From assembly GCA_016713435.1 (NCBI GenBank), contig JADJPD010000001.1, forward strand, positions 62,001 through 126,000: a DNA stretch of 64,000 nucleotides. Reading direction: 5' to 3'. Position numbers and translations under genes: made by a program. Position 1 is the stretch's first letter; each line of letters opens with the position of its first letter. This stretch comes from Gemmatimonadota bacterium (lineage in GTDB: Bacteria; Gemmatimonadota; Gemmatimonadetes; Gemmatimonadales; GWC2-71-9). Below, piece by piece: positions 42,236 through 51,043 of the stretch. The notes under the pieces are model-generated. The model had not been told where the DNA came from, ran no database searches, and was given only the letters and a program-made list of their open reading frames with translations.

Positions 42236-43675
42236 TCAGGCGGCGACGGTCTCGGCGGTGCCGATGCGCCCGTCCGTCTGGGCCTTGCCGCGGAGCAGCG
42301 CCGCCTCCACGAGGGCAAAGAGGTCCGGCGTGTCGTTGGCCGCCGGGTGCGGGAAGGTGACGATGCCGGCCGAGAGGGTGGGCCGGTCCTCGGGGGCGAA
42401 GTCGGGGAAGTCGTGCGCCTCGACGCGGGCGCGGACGCGGCCAATGGAGGCGCGGGCGCCCACGATGTCGGTCTCGGGGAGCACCAGGGCAAACTCGTCG
42501 CCGCCGTACCGGCCCACGAAGTCGGGGGCCCGGATCTCCCGCTGCAGGATCCCGCCGAGCTCCGCCATCACCCGATCCCCCACGACCGTGCCGAAGCGCT
42601 CGTTGTAGGCGCGCAGCTTGTCCACGTCGAGGAGCACCACGCTGAAGGTGAGCGCGTAGCGCCGCGCCCGCTGGAACTCCTCCTGGATGCGGCGGTCGAG
42701 CGCATCGAGATTGGCCACCCCGGTGAGCATGTCGGTGGCCAGCGCGCTGGCCTGCCGCCGCGCGATGCCGGCACGCCGCTCCTCGTTCTCGAGCAGCCGG
42801 GCGCTGGCCTTGAGGAGCCGCTCGGCGAAGTGGAGCTGGTCCGGGGTGAGCGCGGGGTCGTCGCGGCGGGTGCGGAGGAGGAAGACGCCGGCGGGGCGGC
42901 CGTGCAGGTTCACGGGGATCACCGCCACGCTCCGCACGTCGGCGGAGACGCCGAGGTCCTGCCAGAGCGGGCGGATCTCCTCGAAGAAGGGGTGCAGCTC
43001 GAGCTCGGGAATGAACACCGTGCGCTCGGTGCGGAGCGCCTCGCGGATCTCGGGGTAGCGGTAGAGGTCCACGCGCAGGTCGCGCGCCTCGGGCCGCTCC
43101 GCCACGGCCACCACGCGGCCGTAGCGCTCCCACGGCGAGGCCAGGAGGAAGGAGCAGCGCGGCAGCTCGAGCGCCAGCCCGACGCGCCGCACCAGCGTCT
43201 CCACGATGCTGTCGGAGCGGATCGACGCCGAAAGCTCCTCGAGGATGTCGAACATCAGCTCCTGCCGCCACAGCGAGGCGCGCTCCTGCCCGGGCGCGGG
43301 CTGGGTGCGCAGCCGCGCGCCGAGGCGGGCCACCAGTTCGCCCAGGTGGATGGGGGCGGCGAGCGCGTCGTCGGCCCCGAGCAGGAGGGCGCGGGTGACG
43401 CCCTCGGGATCGGCATCGGCGAGAAGCACCACCCGCGGGATGGCGCGCCAGGCCTCGCCGGAAAGGGTGGTGAGGGCGGCCTCGAGGCGCTTGTCGGCCC
43501 GGCGGGAGGTGAGGAGCAGCAGGTCGGGGATGGCCGCCGGCGGCGGGTCCTGCTCGGCGTCGTCCCGCTCCACCACCGCGTAGCCGCCTCGCGCCAGGGC
43601 GCGCTCGAGCCCCTCCGGGCGCGAGAGCGCGTCCCCGAGGAGCAGGATCCGGCGGAGCGGGTGCGGGTCAGTCAC
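42236..43675 (-). CDS. GGDEF diguanylate cyclase with receiver-like and GAF domains
   Basis: This is a 479-residue cytoplasmic protein. An N-terminal receiver-like domain (RRILLLGDALSRPEGLERAL, about 1-130) has a poorly conserved phosphorylation site. A GAF-like region follows (about 150-310: VETLVRRVGLALELPRCSFLLAS...VIPVNLHGRPAGVFLLRT), then the GGDEF domain (about 325-465). The active site reads RYGGDEFALVLP (GGDEF at 391-395) and is preceded at the correct distance by RAPD, the product-inhibition I-site. So it should make cyclic di-GMP and be feedback-controlled. The GTG at 43675 is the first start after a TTGACT/TACGTT promoter at 43714-43741, which is why the frame to 43741 is not used. 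Confidence 0.9.
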   Translation of the reverse strand: MTDPHPLRRILLLGDALSRPEGLERALARGGYAVVERDDAEQDPPPAAIPDLLLLTSRRADKRLEAALTTLSGEAWRAIPRVVLLADADPEGVTRALLLGADDALAAPIHLGELVARLGARLRTQPAPGQERASLWRQELMFDILEELSASIRSDSIVETLVRRVGLALELPRCSFLLASPWERYGRVVAVAERPEARDLRVDLYRYPEIREALRTERTVFIPELELHPFFEEIRPLWQDLGVSADVRSVAVIPVNLHGRPAGVFLLRTRRDDPALTPDQLHFAERLLKASARLLENEERRAGIARRQASALATDMLTGVANLDALDRRIQEEFQRARRYALTFSVVLLDVDKLRAYNERFGTVVGDRVMAELGGILQREIRAPDFVGRYGGDEFALVLPETDIVGARASIGRVRARVEAHDFPDFAPEDRPTLSAGIVTFPHPAANDTPDLFALVEAALLRGKAQTDGRIGTAETVAA

Positions 43676-43713
43676 AGAGTCTGAAGTCGGCTCGAAGCAG
43701 CGATGCGGCCGGG

Positions 43714-43741
43714 AACGTACCCGGACCACCACCAGAGTCAA
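43714..43741 (-). promoter_or_regulatory. Promoter of the GGDEF gene
   Basis: Minus strand TTGACT (43741-43736) and TACGTT (43719-43714), spaced 16 bases, 38 bases before the GTG start. It has the same hexamers as the promoter at 27102-27131. Confidence 0.55.
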
Positions 43742-43755
43742 GGAAAGTGCGTCGT

Positions 43756-44643
43756 ATGGCCCAGCCCAATCCCGACCCGGTCCTGCTGCTCGGGGCCCAC
43801 GTCTCCACCCAGGGCGGCGTCACCACCGCCCCGGAGCGCGCCCGGGCCATCGGGGCCACGGCGCTGCAGCTGTTCACCAAGACGCCGAACCAATGGCGGG
43901 AGCCCGTGCTCGACGAGGCCACCGGCAGGGCCTTCCGGGACGAGATGGCGCGGGCCGCGATCCGGGTGGCCGTGTCGCACGATTCGTACCTCATCAACCT
44001 GGCCTCCCCCGATCCCGAGCTAAGTGCGCGCTCCGTCGCGTCTTTCATCGCCGAGCTGCGGCGGTGCGAGCTCCTGGGGCTCCCCTATGTGGTGTCGCAT
44101 CCAGGCAACTATTTCGATGACCGGGCGCAAGGGCTGGCCCGCAACGCCGCCAACTACGCCCGCTGCCTGGACGAGGTGCCGGGCCAGGTCATGGTCCTGC
44201 TGGAGACGACGGCCGGCACCGGGACCGCGCTCGGCGCCACCTTCGAGGAACTCGCCGAGTTGCGCGCCCGGATGCCCAAGGCCATCCAGCGCCGGGTGGG
44301 CGTCTGCGCCGACACCTGCCACCTCTACGCCGCGGGCTACGACCTGCTCAACGAGTACGACGCCGTCTGGGACCGCTTCGAGGCGATCATCGGCCTGGAG
44401 CACCTGCGCTGCCTGCACCTCAACGACTCCAAGACGCCCTTCAATTCTCACCGGGACCGTCACGAACTGATCGCGGAGGGCAGCCTCGGCCCCAAGCCCT
44501 TCAAGCGCATCATGACCGACCCGCGCCTGGCCCACACCATCAAGATCATCGAGACCCCGAAGGGCGACGACATGGTCACCCTCGACACCAAGATGCTCAA
44601 GCGGCTCCGCACGTACGCGCGTTCCAGCGCGAAGCGGCATTGA
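43756..44643 (+). CDS. nfo: Endonuclease IV (AP endonuclease)
   Basis: Endonuclease IV cuts DNA 5' of abasic sites and oxidised bases. The 295-residue TIM-barrel protein has LLGAHVSTQGGVTTAPERARAIGATALQLFTKTPNQW at the start, and the trinuclear zinc ligands in VSHDSYLINLAS, VSHPGNYFDD, LLETTAGTGTALG, ADTCHLYAAGYD, LHLNDSKTPFNSHRDRHELIAEGSLG and KIIETPKGDD. The ATG at 43756 has AAGGAAAG upstream; a GTG three codons earlier is an alternative. It is divergent from the GGDEF gene. Confidence 0.96.
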   Translation: MAQPNPDPVLLLGAHVSTQGGVTTAPERARAIGATALQLFTKTPNQWREPVLDEATGRAFRDEMARAAIRVAVSHDSYLINLASPDPELSARSVASFIAELRRCELLGLPYVVSHPGNYFDDRAQGLARNAANYARCLDEVPGQVMVLLETTAGTGTALGATFEELAELRARMPKAIQRRVGVCADTCHLYAAGYDLLNEYDAVWDRFEAIIGLEHLRCLHLNDSKTPFNSHRDRHELIAEGSLGPKPFKRIMTDPRLAHTIKIIETPKGDDMVTLDTKMLKRLRTYARSSAKRH

Positions 44644-44661
44644 CCGGCCCCGCCGCGCAGG

Positions 44662-44667
44662 TATCCT
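44662..44667 (+). promoter_or_regulatory. Candidate -10 of the metalloprotease-like lipoprotein gene
   Basis: TATCCT lies eight bases before the ATG at 44676, again with no ribosome site. Confidence 0.35.
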
Positions 44668-44675
44668 TTCCCGGC

Positions 44676-45344
44676 ATGTCCCGTCGCCGCCTGCTCCCGA
44701 TCCTGGCCGCCGTCGCCGTCACCGCCGCCTGCGGCGGCGACTCGAGCGGCCCGCCGAGTCCCGAGCCGTACGACTTCGAGCTGATCCAGGCGTACGACAG
44801 CGCGGGCTTCCGGGTGGACACCCTGCCCTTCCACTGGCCCCAGGGGATGGTGCCGCTCAAGATCTGGGTGGAGAACAGCGCCGGCCTCCCGGGCCACGTG
44901 AGCGCCGCGATCGCCCTGTGGCGCGACGCCTTCCGCCAGGGTGAGTGGAACGCCGTGCTCACCACCGATTCCACCGTCGCGGACATCATCGTCCGGCGCC
45001 TGCCCATCGCCGCGCCGATGGGGCGGCCAGCCATCCGGCTCGCGGCGCAGGGGCTGTTCTGTGAGGGCGTGACCCTCATCGACACCGTGGGCACCCGCTT
45101 CGAGCTCCGGGTGCCGGTGCAGGTGCGGGTGTACGACCTGCCCGCGGCCCCCGATCCCGCCGCCTGCCTGGCGCAGGTCACCGCCCACGAGCTGGGCCAC
45201 GCGCTCGGCATCCTGCAGCACTCGCCGTTCGACGAGGACCTGATGTACGCGGTCCCCACCGCGACGGCCCCGAGCGACCGGGACCTGGCCACGGCCCGCC
45301 ACGCCTATCACGTCCCCCCGGCGCTCGTGCCCGTCCGGCCGTGA
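44676..45344 (+). CDS. Putative metzincin-like lipoprotein
   Basis: This is a 222-residue protein. The N-terminus is a lipoprotein signal ending VTAACGG (acylated Cys19), followed by a Ser/Pro/Gly linker. The C-terminal part carries HELGHALGILQH (171-182), a zinc-protease HExxHxxG motif whose third His is one residue further than in canonical metzincins (HExxHxxGxxxH), and a possible Met-turn DLMY (Met190). The middle (AIALWRDAFRQGEWNAVLTTDSTVADIIVRRLP) matches matrixin-type substrate-cleft strands in style. It is probably an envelope-anchored protease or an inactive binding relative. It is monocistronic, next to nfo. The spacing oddity lowers certainty about catalysis. Confidence 0.75.
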   Translation: MSRRRLLPILAAVAVTAACGGDSSGPPSPEPYDFELIQAYDSAGFRVDTLPFHWPQGMVPLKIWVENSAGLPGHVSAAIALWRDAFRQGEWNAVLTTDSTVADIIVRRLPIAAPMGRPAIRLAAQGLFCEGVTLIDTVGTRFELRVPVQVRVYDLPAAPDPAACLAQVTAHELGHALGILQHSPFDEDLMYAVPTATAPSDRDLATARHAYHVPPALVPVRP

Positions 45345-45508
45345 CGCGGCCGGGCGGGCTGCATGGATTCTCACGGTTCGCGCATATCTACTCCAATTCT
45401 TCATCTCCGGTTGCCCCGGGCGGGGCCGCTATCGACATTTCCCCCTCCTGACGGCCCCCTTCACGGTGAATGCGGGCCGCGCGCCACCTTCTTGGGAGCC
45501 CGCCCCGG
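45345..45508. other. Leader region of the PEP carboxykinase gene
   Basis: These 164 bases hold CATATCTAC (around 45380) and other A/T-richer patches that could be promoter elements, and GGGAG at 45494-45498 ten bases before the start codon. I see no convincing -35/-10 pair, hairpin or riboswitch. Confidence 0.3.
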
Positions 45509-47380
45509 ATGACGGCCACCGCAGCGCCCACGCCCCCCGCCCTGAATTGCCCCAGCTGGGTCACCAATGAACCGCTCAAGCGGTGGGTGACCGAGATCGC
45601 GGCGCTCACCCAGCCCGACGCCATCCACTGGTGCGACGGCTCGGAGGCGGAGAACGAGACCCTGCTGGCCCAGATGGTGGCCTCGGGTACGCTCAAGCGG
45701 CTCAATCCCGCCCGGCGCCCCAACAGCTACCTGGCCCTCTCGGACCCGGGCGATGTGGCGCGCGTCGAGGACCGGACCTTCATCTGCTCGCAGCGGCGCC
45801 AGGACGCCGGCCCCACCAACAACTGGGTGGACCCCAAGGAGATGCGCGGCACCCTCCGCCGCCTCTTCACCGGCAGCATGCGCGGGCGCACCATGTACGT
45901 GGTGCCCTTCAGCATGGGGCCGCTCGGCTCGCCGCTGGCGCACATCGGCGTGGAGCTCACCGACTCGCCGTACGTGGTGGTGAACATGCGGATCATGACC
46001 CGCATGGGCCGCGGCGCCCTCGAGGCGCTGGGCCAGGGCGAGTTCGTGCCGTGCGTGCACTCGGTGGGCCGCCCCCTCGCCCCGGGCGAGAAGGACGTGG
46101 CGTGGCCGTGCAACTCCGAGGAGAAGTACATCGTGCACTTCCCGGAGGAGCGGAGCATCTGGTCGTACGGCTCCGGCTACGGCGGCAACGCGCTCCTCGG
46201 CAAGAAGTGCTTCGCGCTCCGCATCGCCTCGGTGATGGCGCGCGACGAGGGCTGGATGGCGGAGCACATGCTCATCCTCGGGCTGCAGAGCCCGGAGGGG
46301 GAGAAGCGCTACGTGGCGGCCGGCTTCCCGAGCGCCTGCGGCAAGACCAACCTGGCCATGCTGGTGCCGCCGGCGGGCTGCGAGGGGTGGACGGTCACCA
46401 CCATCGGCGACGACATCGCGTGGATCCGCCCGGGGCCGGATGGCCGGCTCCACGCCATCAACCCGGAGGCCGGCTTCTTCGGCGTGGCGCCCGGCACCTC
46501 GGTGGCGTCGAATCCCAACGCCATGGCCACCATCCGCGCCAACACCATCTTCACCAACGTGGCCATGACCCCGGACGGCGACGTGTGGTGGGAAGGGATG
46601 ACGGACGAGCCGCCGCCGGAGCTCACCGACTGGCAGGGCCAGCCCTGGACGCCCGCGAGCGGCCGGAAGGCGGCGCACCCCAACGCCCGCTTCACCGCGC
46701 CCGCCTCGCAGTGCCCGTCCATCGACCCGGCCTGGGAGGACCCGGCCGGCGTCCCGATCAGCGCCTTCCTCTTCGGCGGTCGCCGCGCCTCGCTGGTGCC
46801 GCTCGTGTACCAGGCGGTGAGCTGGAACTTCGGCGTGTACCTCGCCGCCACCATCGGCAGCGAGACCACCGCGGCCGCCACCGGCGCCGTGGGCCAGGTG
46901 CGCCGCGACCCCATGTCCATGCTGCCGTTCTGCGGCTACCACATGGGTGACTACTTCAACCACTGGCTGCAGATGGGCCGGCAGATCGCCGACCCGCCGC
47001 GGATCTTCTGCGTCAACTGGTTCCGCAAGGACGCCAACGGCAAGTTCATCTGGCCCGGTTTCGGCCAGAACATGCGGGTGCTCAAGTGGATCTTCAATCG
47101 CGTCCGGGGCCGGGCGGGCGCCACCGAGAGCCCGCTCGGCTGGATGCCGCGCCACGAGGACCTGGACTGGCGGGGCATGGACGGCTTCGGCGAGGAGACC
47201 TTCCGCGACCTCATGTCCGTCCCGCGCGAGGAGTGGAAGCAGGAGGTGCTCTCGCACCAGGAGCTCTTCGAGCGGCTCTACGACCGGATCCCCAAGGAGT
47301 TCATCCTCATGCGGGAACTCGTGCTCTCGAGCCTCTGGCGCTCGCCGGAGGAGTGGAAGCTGGCGCACGAGGAAGACTGA
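45509..47380 (+). CDS. pckG: Phosphoenolpyruvate carboxykinase (GTP)
   Basis: PEP carboxykinase converts oxaloacetate and GTP to PEP and CO2, the first step of gluconeogenesis. The 623-residue length and motifs identify the GTP-dependent class. They are YVVPFSMGPLGSPLAHIGVELTDSPYVV, GKKCFALRIAS, the P-loop with the reactive Cys FPSACGKTNLAMLVPP, GDDIAWIRPGPDGRLHAINPEAGFFGVAPGTS, and the guanine-binding FRKDANGKFIWPGFGQNMRVLKWI. The ATG at 45509 matches the usual family start; the GTG at 45470 would add 13 unrelated residues. It is monocistronic with a strong terminator. Confidence 0.96.
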   Translation: MTATAAPTPPALNCPSWVTNEPLKRWVTEIAALTQPDAIHWCDGSEAENETLLAQMVASGTLKRLNPARRPNSYLALSDPGDVARVEDRTFICSQRRQDAGPTNNWVDPKEMRGTLRRLFTGSMRGRTMYVVPFSMGPLGSPLAHIGVELTDSPYVVVNMRIMTRMGRGALEALGQGEFVPCVHSVGRPLAPGEKDVAWPCNSEEKYIVHFPEERSIWSYGSGYGGNALLGKKCFALRIASVMARDEGWMAEHMLILGLQSPEGEKRYVAAGFPSACGKTNLAMLVPPAGCEGWTVTTIGDDIAWIRPGPDGRLHAINPEAGFFGVAPGTSVASNPNAMATIRANTIFTNVAMTPDGDVWWEGMTDEPPPELTDWQGQPWTPASGRKAAHPNARFTAPASQCPSIDPAWEDPAGVPISAFLFGGRRASLVPLVYQAVSWNFGVYLAATIGSETTAAATGAVGQVRRDPMSMLPFCGYHMGDYFNHWLQMGRQIADPPRIFCVNWFRKDANGKFIWPGFGQNMRVLKWIFNRVRGRAGATESPLGWMPRHEDLDWRGMDGFGEETFRDLMSVPREEWKQEVLSHQELFERLYDRIPKEFILMRELVLSSLWRSPEEWKLAHEED

Positions 47381-47416
47381 GGGGCCCTGCCCCCCGGCCA
47401 CGCCACCGGACGCGCC

Positions 47417-47445
47417 ACGGGCGAGGGTTTTTCACCCTCGCCCGT
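47417..47445 (+). terminator. Terminator after pckG
   Basis: A 12-bp stem (47417-47428 with 47434-47445), loop TTTTC, then CGTGTTTCGGG. Confidence 0.75.
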
Positions 47446-47548
47446 CGTGTTTCGGGAGGCGCCCGTCGCAGGGCGGGTGTAATTTCCCGGCATCCGGCAC
47501 CCTCCCCCTCCCCACACCCTGGTGCCGCGCGCCGAGCCACGAGCCCTC

Positions 47549-48823
47549 ATGTCCGATTTGGAAGTCATCCGCGACCCGCTCTGGGACAACATCCGCCTCG
47601 ACGACAGCGCCCTCGCGGTGCTCGACACGCGGCCCATGCAGCGGCTCCGCTACATCCGGCAGCTCGGCCACGCCTTCCTGGTCTATCCCGGCGCCACCCA
47701 CACCCGCTTCGAGCACGCCCTCGGCGCCTACCACCTGACGCGACGCGCGCTCGCGGCCCTCGAGGAGCGCGGCGAGCTGGCGCGGGTGGACGTGGAGGAC
47801 TGCCGCGCCGCCCGCCTCGCCGCCCTGCTCCACGACATCGGCCACTACCCGTTTTCCCACGCGCTCGAGGAAGCGGGCTTCCCCAATCACGAGGGGCTCG
47901 GCGTGGCGCGCCTGGGCCGGGAGCCGCTGGCACCCGTGCTGGCGGCGCTCGGCGGCCCGGGCTTCGCGGGGCGGATCGGGGCCTTCGTCACCGGGAAGAG
48001 CGCCAGCCCGCTCAAGGGCCTCATCTCCGGCTCGCTCGACCTCGACAAGATCGACTACCTGAGCCGCGACGCGCGGATGTGCGGCGTGCCGTACGGCGCC
48101 GTGGACGTGGACCGGCTGCTGGCCTCGCTGGCGCTGGTGGACGTGGGCGGGGGCCGCTGCGAGCTCGGGGTGCAGGAGAAGGGCATCAGCGCGCTCGAGT
48201 CCCTCCTCTTTGCCAAGTACCAGATGTACCGGAACGTGTACTGGCACCATGCCGTGCGGAGCGCCACCTGCATGTTCAAGCGCGCCGTGCGCCGCGCCGT
48301 GGCCACCGGCGGCCTCTCCCGCGAGGCCGTGGCCGACGCCACCGATGACGGCCTCACCGAGAAGCTCCTCGCCACCGACCCGAGCGGCCTGGCCAAGGCC
48401 GTGCAGGCGCGCCGCCTCTACAAGCGCGCCCTCGACCTGCCGGCCAGCGAGGTCCCGGCGGAAACCACCCCTTGGCTCCGCGAGCGCCCCGACCTGCTGG
48501 AGCGGGTCGAGGACCTGCTGGCCCGCGAGCTCCAGCTCCCCGCGGACGGCGTGCTGCTCGACTTCCCGAGCAATCCCTCGATGCTGGCCGTGGACCTGCC
48601 GCTCCGGACGCGGATGGGCACGGTGGAGCGACTGACAGGCGAGGGCCGCGCCGGCCAGTTCGGCCTGCCGCGGGTGGCGGCGGAGCTGTACCAGAGCGCG
48701 CGCCGCTTCCGGGTCTTCACCGTGGAGCCGCTGGCCGTGCCGCCCACCGTACTGCGCGAGCTGGTGGCGCTCACCCCCGCCGAGGTCGAGGCGCGCCTGG
48801 CCGCCGGCCGCATCCTCCCCTAG
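47549..48823 (+). CDS. HD-domain phosphohydrolase (dNTPase-like)
   Basis: This 424-residue protein has the SAMHD1/dGTPase-like HD fold: PMQRLRYIRQLGHAFLVYPGATHTRFEHALGAYHL, then LLHDIGHYPFSHALE (the HD pair), GSLDLDKIDYLSRDARMCGVPYG (final Asp ligand), and the long C-terminal helical region. Such enzymes hydrolyse dNTPs or other phosphates. The ATG at 47549 is chosen; a GTG at 47522 would add nine residues. A TAATTT element at 47480-47485 may be the -10, with a leader of about 60 bases. It is convergent with the MacB-like gene. Confidence 0.88.
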   Translation: MSDLEVIRDPLWDNIRLDDSALAVLDTRPMQRLRYIRQLGHAFLVYPGATHTRFEHALGAYHLTRRALAALEERGELARVDVEDCRAARLAALLHDIGHYPFSHALEEAGFPNHEGLGVARLGREPLAPVLAALGGPGFAGRIGAFVTGKSASPLKGLISGSLDLDKIDYLSRDARMCGVPYGAVDVDRLLASLALVDVGGGRCELGVQEKGISALESLLFAKYQMYRNVYWHHAVRSATCMFKRAVRRAVATGGLSREAVADATDDGLTEKLLATDPSGLAKAVQARRLYKRALDLPASEVPAETTPWLRERPDLLERVEDLLARELQLPADGVLLDFPSNPSMLAVDLPLRTRMGTVERLTGEGRAGQFGLPRVAAELYQSARRFRVFTVEPLAVPPTVLRELVALTPAEVEARLAAGRILP

Positions 48824-48828
48824 CAGAA

Positions 48829-48853
48829 GCGGGCGGCGCCGCGCGCCGCCCGC
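48829..48853. terminator. Hairpin between convergent HD and MacB-like genes
   Basis: An 11-bp GC stem (48829-48839 with 48843-48853) with a three-base loop begins six bases after the HD gene stop and can act on both transcripts. Confidence 0.6.
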
Positions 48854-48906
48854 CAACCACCATCGTACGCGCGGCCGCGTAGCCGCGCCTGCCCCGGCGC
48901 CCTGCC

Positions 48907-50145
48907 CTACTCGTGCCGGATCGCGTCGATGGGCGACAGTCGCGACGCCCGCAGCGCCGGATAGATCCCGAACGACACCCCGACCCCGAGCGCCGCCAGC
49001 GCCACCACCCCGAGCGTGGACGCCGAGAAGCCGGCATAGAGCGGCGCCTCGCTCTGGGCCCGCACCAGCGCCGTGATCCCGAAGGCCGCGAGCACCCCGA
49101 GCACCAGCCCGATCCCGCTCCCCACGCCCGCGATCGCCACCGACTCGGCCAGGAACTGGGCCAGGATGTCGGCGGGCTGGGCACCGATGGCCTTCCGGAC
49201 GCCGATCTCGCGGGTCCGCTCGGTGACGCTGGCCAGCAGCACGTTCATGATGCCGATCCCGCCCACCACCAGCGAGATGCCCGTGATGGCGCCGAGGAAC
49301 AGCTTGAAGGTGGCCATCCCCTGGCGCACCTGCTCCAGCCGCGCCTGGCTCGTCTCCACCTTCACCCGGCGCTCCCAGCGGCCGCAGCGGCGCGCCAGCC
49401 AGTCCTCCGCCGCCGCCTGCACCGCCGTGACGCCCTCCACGTTCCGCGCCTTGAGGTAGAGCGTCGGCGCGCGCGCCGTGGAGCTGGCGGGCAGGACCGA
49501 GCGCGCGGCCCGGAGCGGCACCCACGCGGCCCGGGCCCGCTCCCCCTTGTAGGGCGCCAGGATGCCGATGACGCGGCGGGGTTCGCCATTCACGCGCACG
49601 GTGCGGTCCTGCATCACCTCGGCGCCGGCGCCCTGGGCCAGCTCGTCGGCCAGCTTGTAGGAGAGGACCACCACGGGCGCATTCCGGCCGGCCTCCACGT
49701 CGGTGAAGTAGCGGCCCGCCGCGAAGGTCATGGCGTGGAAGTCGGCCGCGCCGGGAAGGGTGGCGCTGACGCCCGCGGCGCGGCGCTCGCCCCGCCCGGC
49801 CTCCACCAGCGAGTTGCCGGTCAGCACCAGCGACACCCCGGCCACGCCCGGCAGCGCCGCGGCCGCCTCGGCCTCGCCGGGCGTGAAGACCGGGTAATCG
49901 GTGCGCGGCAGCGTGCGGCCGTCCACCTCTTCCGTCAGGCGCGGGGCCACCACCACCGTCTGCACGTCGGTGGTGCGCTCGATTTCCCGCCGCCCCAGCT
50001 GCTCCATGCCATCGCCGAGCGCCAGCACCGCCACCAGCGCCGCCACCCCGATGATCACGCCCAGGGTGCTGAGCACGGTCCGGAGCGGATTGGCCCGCAG
50101 GGTCTCGATGCCGATGCCAATGGAGGCGAGGGATGGAAGGGACAT
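48907..50145 (-). CDS. MacB-like ABC transporter permease
   Basis: This 412-residue permease starts with a membrane helix (ANPLRTVLSTLGVIIGVAALVAVLALGDG, typical MacB opening). A MacB periplasmic core domain follows (about 45-270) and three C-terminal helices with the FtsX/MacB signature GGIGIMNVLLASVTERTREIGVRKAIGA...FLAESVAIAGVG...PALRASRLSPIDAIRHE. MacB-type systems extrude substrates from the periplasm or move lipoproteins. No cognate ATPase or adaptor gene is adjacent, so it probably pairs with components elsewhere or is an orphan. The ATG at 50145 has no clear ribosome site. Confidence 0.9.
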   Translation of the reverse strand: MSLPSLASIGIGIETLRANPLRTVLSTLGVIIGVAALVAVLALGDGMEQLGRREIERTTDVQTVVVAPRLTEEVDGRTLPRTDYPVFTPGEAEAAAALPGVAGVSLVLTGNSLVEAGRGERRAAGVSATLPGAADFHAMTFAAGRYFTDVEAGRNAPVVVLSYKLADELAQGAGAEVMQDRTVRVNGEPRRVIGILAPYKGERARAAWVPLRAARSVLPASSTARAPTLYLKARNVEGVTAVQAAAEDWLARRCGRWERRVKVETSQARLEQVRQGMATFKLFLGAITGISLVVGGIGIMNVLLASVTERTREIGVRKAIGAQPADILAQFLAESVAIAGVGSGIGLVLGVLAAFGITALVRAQSEAPLYAGFSASTLGVVALAALGVGVSFGIYPALRASRLSPIDAIRHE

Positions 50146-50204
50146 GCCCCGCGTACGGCCCGCCTGCCGGGGCAGTTTCAGGATGAACCCCGGCCCCCAG
50201 CACG

Positions 50205-50233
50205 AAGGGCCGCCCTCAGCGAGGACGGCCCTT
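50205..50233 (-). terminator. Terminator after the PP2C gene
   Basis: The 13-bp stem 50205-50217 with 50221-50233 has one C-A mismatch and a three-base loop. It lies about 25 bases past the phosphatase stop, so the MacB-like gene probably has its own promoter. Confidence 0.6.
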
Positions 50234-50256
50234 GGGTGGCGCGGGTGGCGGGGCGC

Positions 50257-51036
50257 CTAGGTGCGCGGCGCCGCCGGTACCCCGGGGTGCGTCACCTCGG
50301 CCGGGGCGTCGGGCTCGATGCGGATGATGATGGCCGTGATGTTGTCGAGCCCGCCGCGGCGGTTGGCCTCGTTGATGAGCCGGTCCACCCACTGCTGCGG
50401 CCCGCCCTCGCCCGAGAGGATGGCCTGCAGCTGCGGGTCCTCGAGCATGCCGGTGAGGCCGTCGGAGGCGAGCAGGAGCACGTCGCCTGGCCGCAGGTGG
50501 CCGAAGTAGAGATCCGGCACCACCTCGGCGTTGGCGCCGATGCAGCGGGTGATGACGTTGCTGTACGGATGGACCCGTGCCTGCTCGGGCGTCAGGAGGC
50601 CGAGGTCCACCTGTTCCTGCACGTAGGAGTGATCCTTGGTGACCTGCAGGAACTGCCCCTCGCGCAGCATGTAGGCACGGCTGTCGCCCACCTGGCCGAT
50701 GAGGTAGCGGTGCGGCAGGAGGACGAGCGACGTGATCGTCGTGCCCATGCCGCGCTTGTCGTGCTCGGTGAGGGTGCGGTCGAAGATCTCCGCGTTGGCC
50801 TCGATGATGGCGTTCCGCATCCGCTCGCCGGCCTGCTCGTCGGTGAGGCCGCGCAGGCTGCCGAGTTCCTTGGCGATGATCTGCACCGCCATCTCGCTCG
50901 CCACCTCGCCGGCCGCGTGGCCGCCCATCCCGTCCGCGACGATGAAGATGCCGCGGTCCGCGATCATGCGGTAATTGTCCTCGTTGCCGGAACGGACGAT
51001 ACCCGTGTCGGTGCGAGCCGCGCAGGAAAAGCGCAC
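50257..51036 (-). CDS. PP2C-type Ser/Thr protein phosphatase
   Basis: This 259-residue cytoplasmic phosphatase has the PPM motifs in order: RSGNEDNYRM, FIVADGMGGHAAGEVAS (metal Asp and Gly-Gly-His), GMGTTITSLVL, IGQVGDSRAYMLREGQFLQVTKDHSYVQE, LLLASDGLTGML and GGLDNITAIII. It should dephosphorylate Ser/Thr on proteins modified by Hanks-type kinases. The GTG start is eight bases after the stop of a triple-FHA protein. FHA domains bind phosphothreonine, so the pair forms the reader and eraser half of a phospho-signalling circuit. No kinase gene lies in the window. Confidence 0.93.
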   Translation of the reverse strand: MRFSCAARTDTGIVRSGNEDNYRMIADRGIFIVADGMGGHAAGEVASEMAVQIIAKELGSLRGLTDEQAGERMRNAIIEANAEIFDRTLTEHDKRGMGTTITSLVLLPHRYLIGQVGDSRAYMLREGQFLQVTKDHSYVQEQVDLGLLTPEQARVHPYSNVITRCIGANAEVVPDLYFGHLRPGDVLLLASDGLTGMLEDPQLQAILSGEGGPQQWVDRLINEANRRGGLDNITAIIIRIEPDAPAEVTHPGVPAAPRT

Positions 51037-51043
51037 GTGACCG

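Noticed and set aside
45461..47401. 646-codon minus-strand ORF antisense to pckG
   Set aside because: Mirror of a complete PEP carboxykinase gene; no ribosome site or family pattern.
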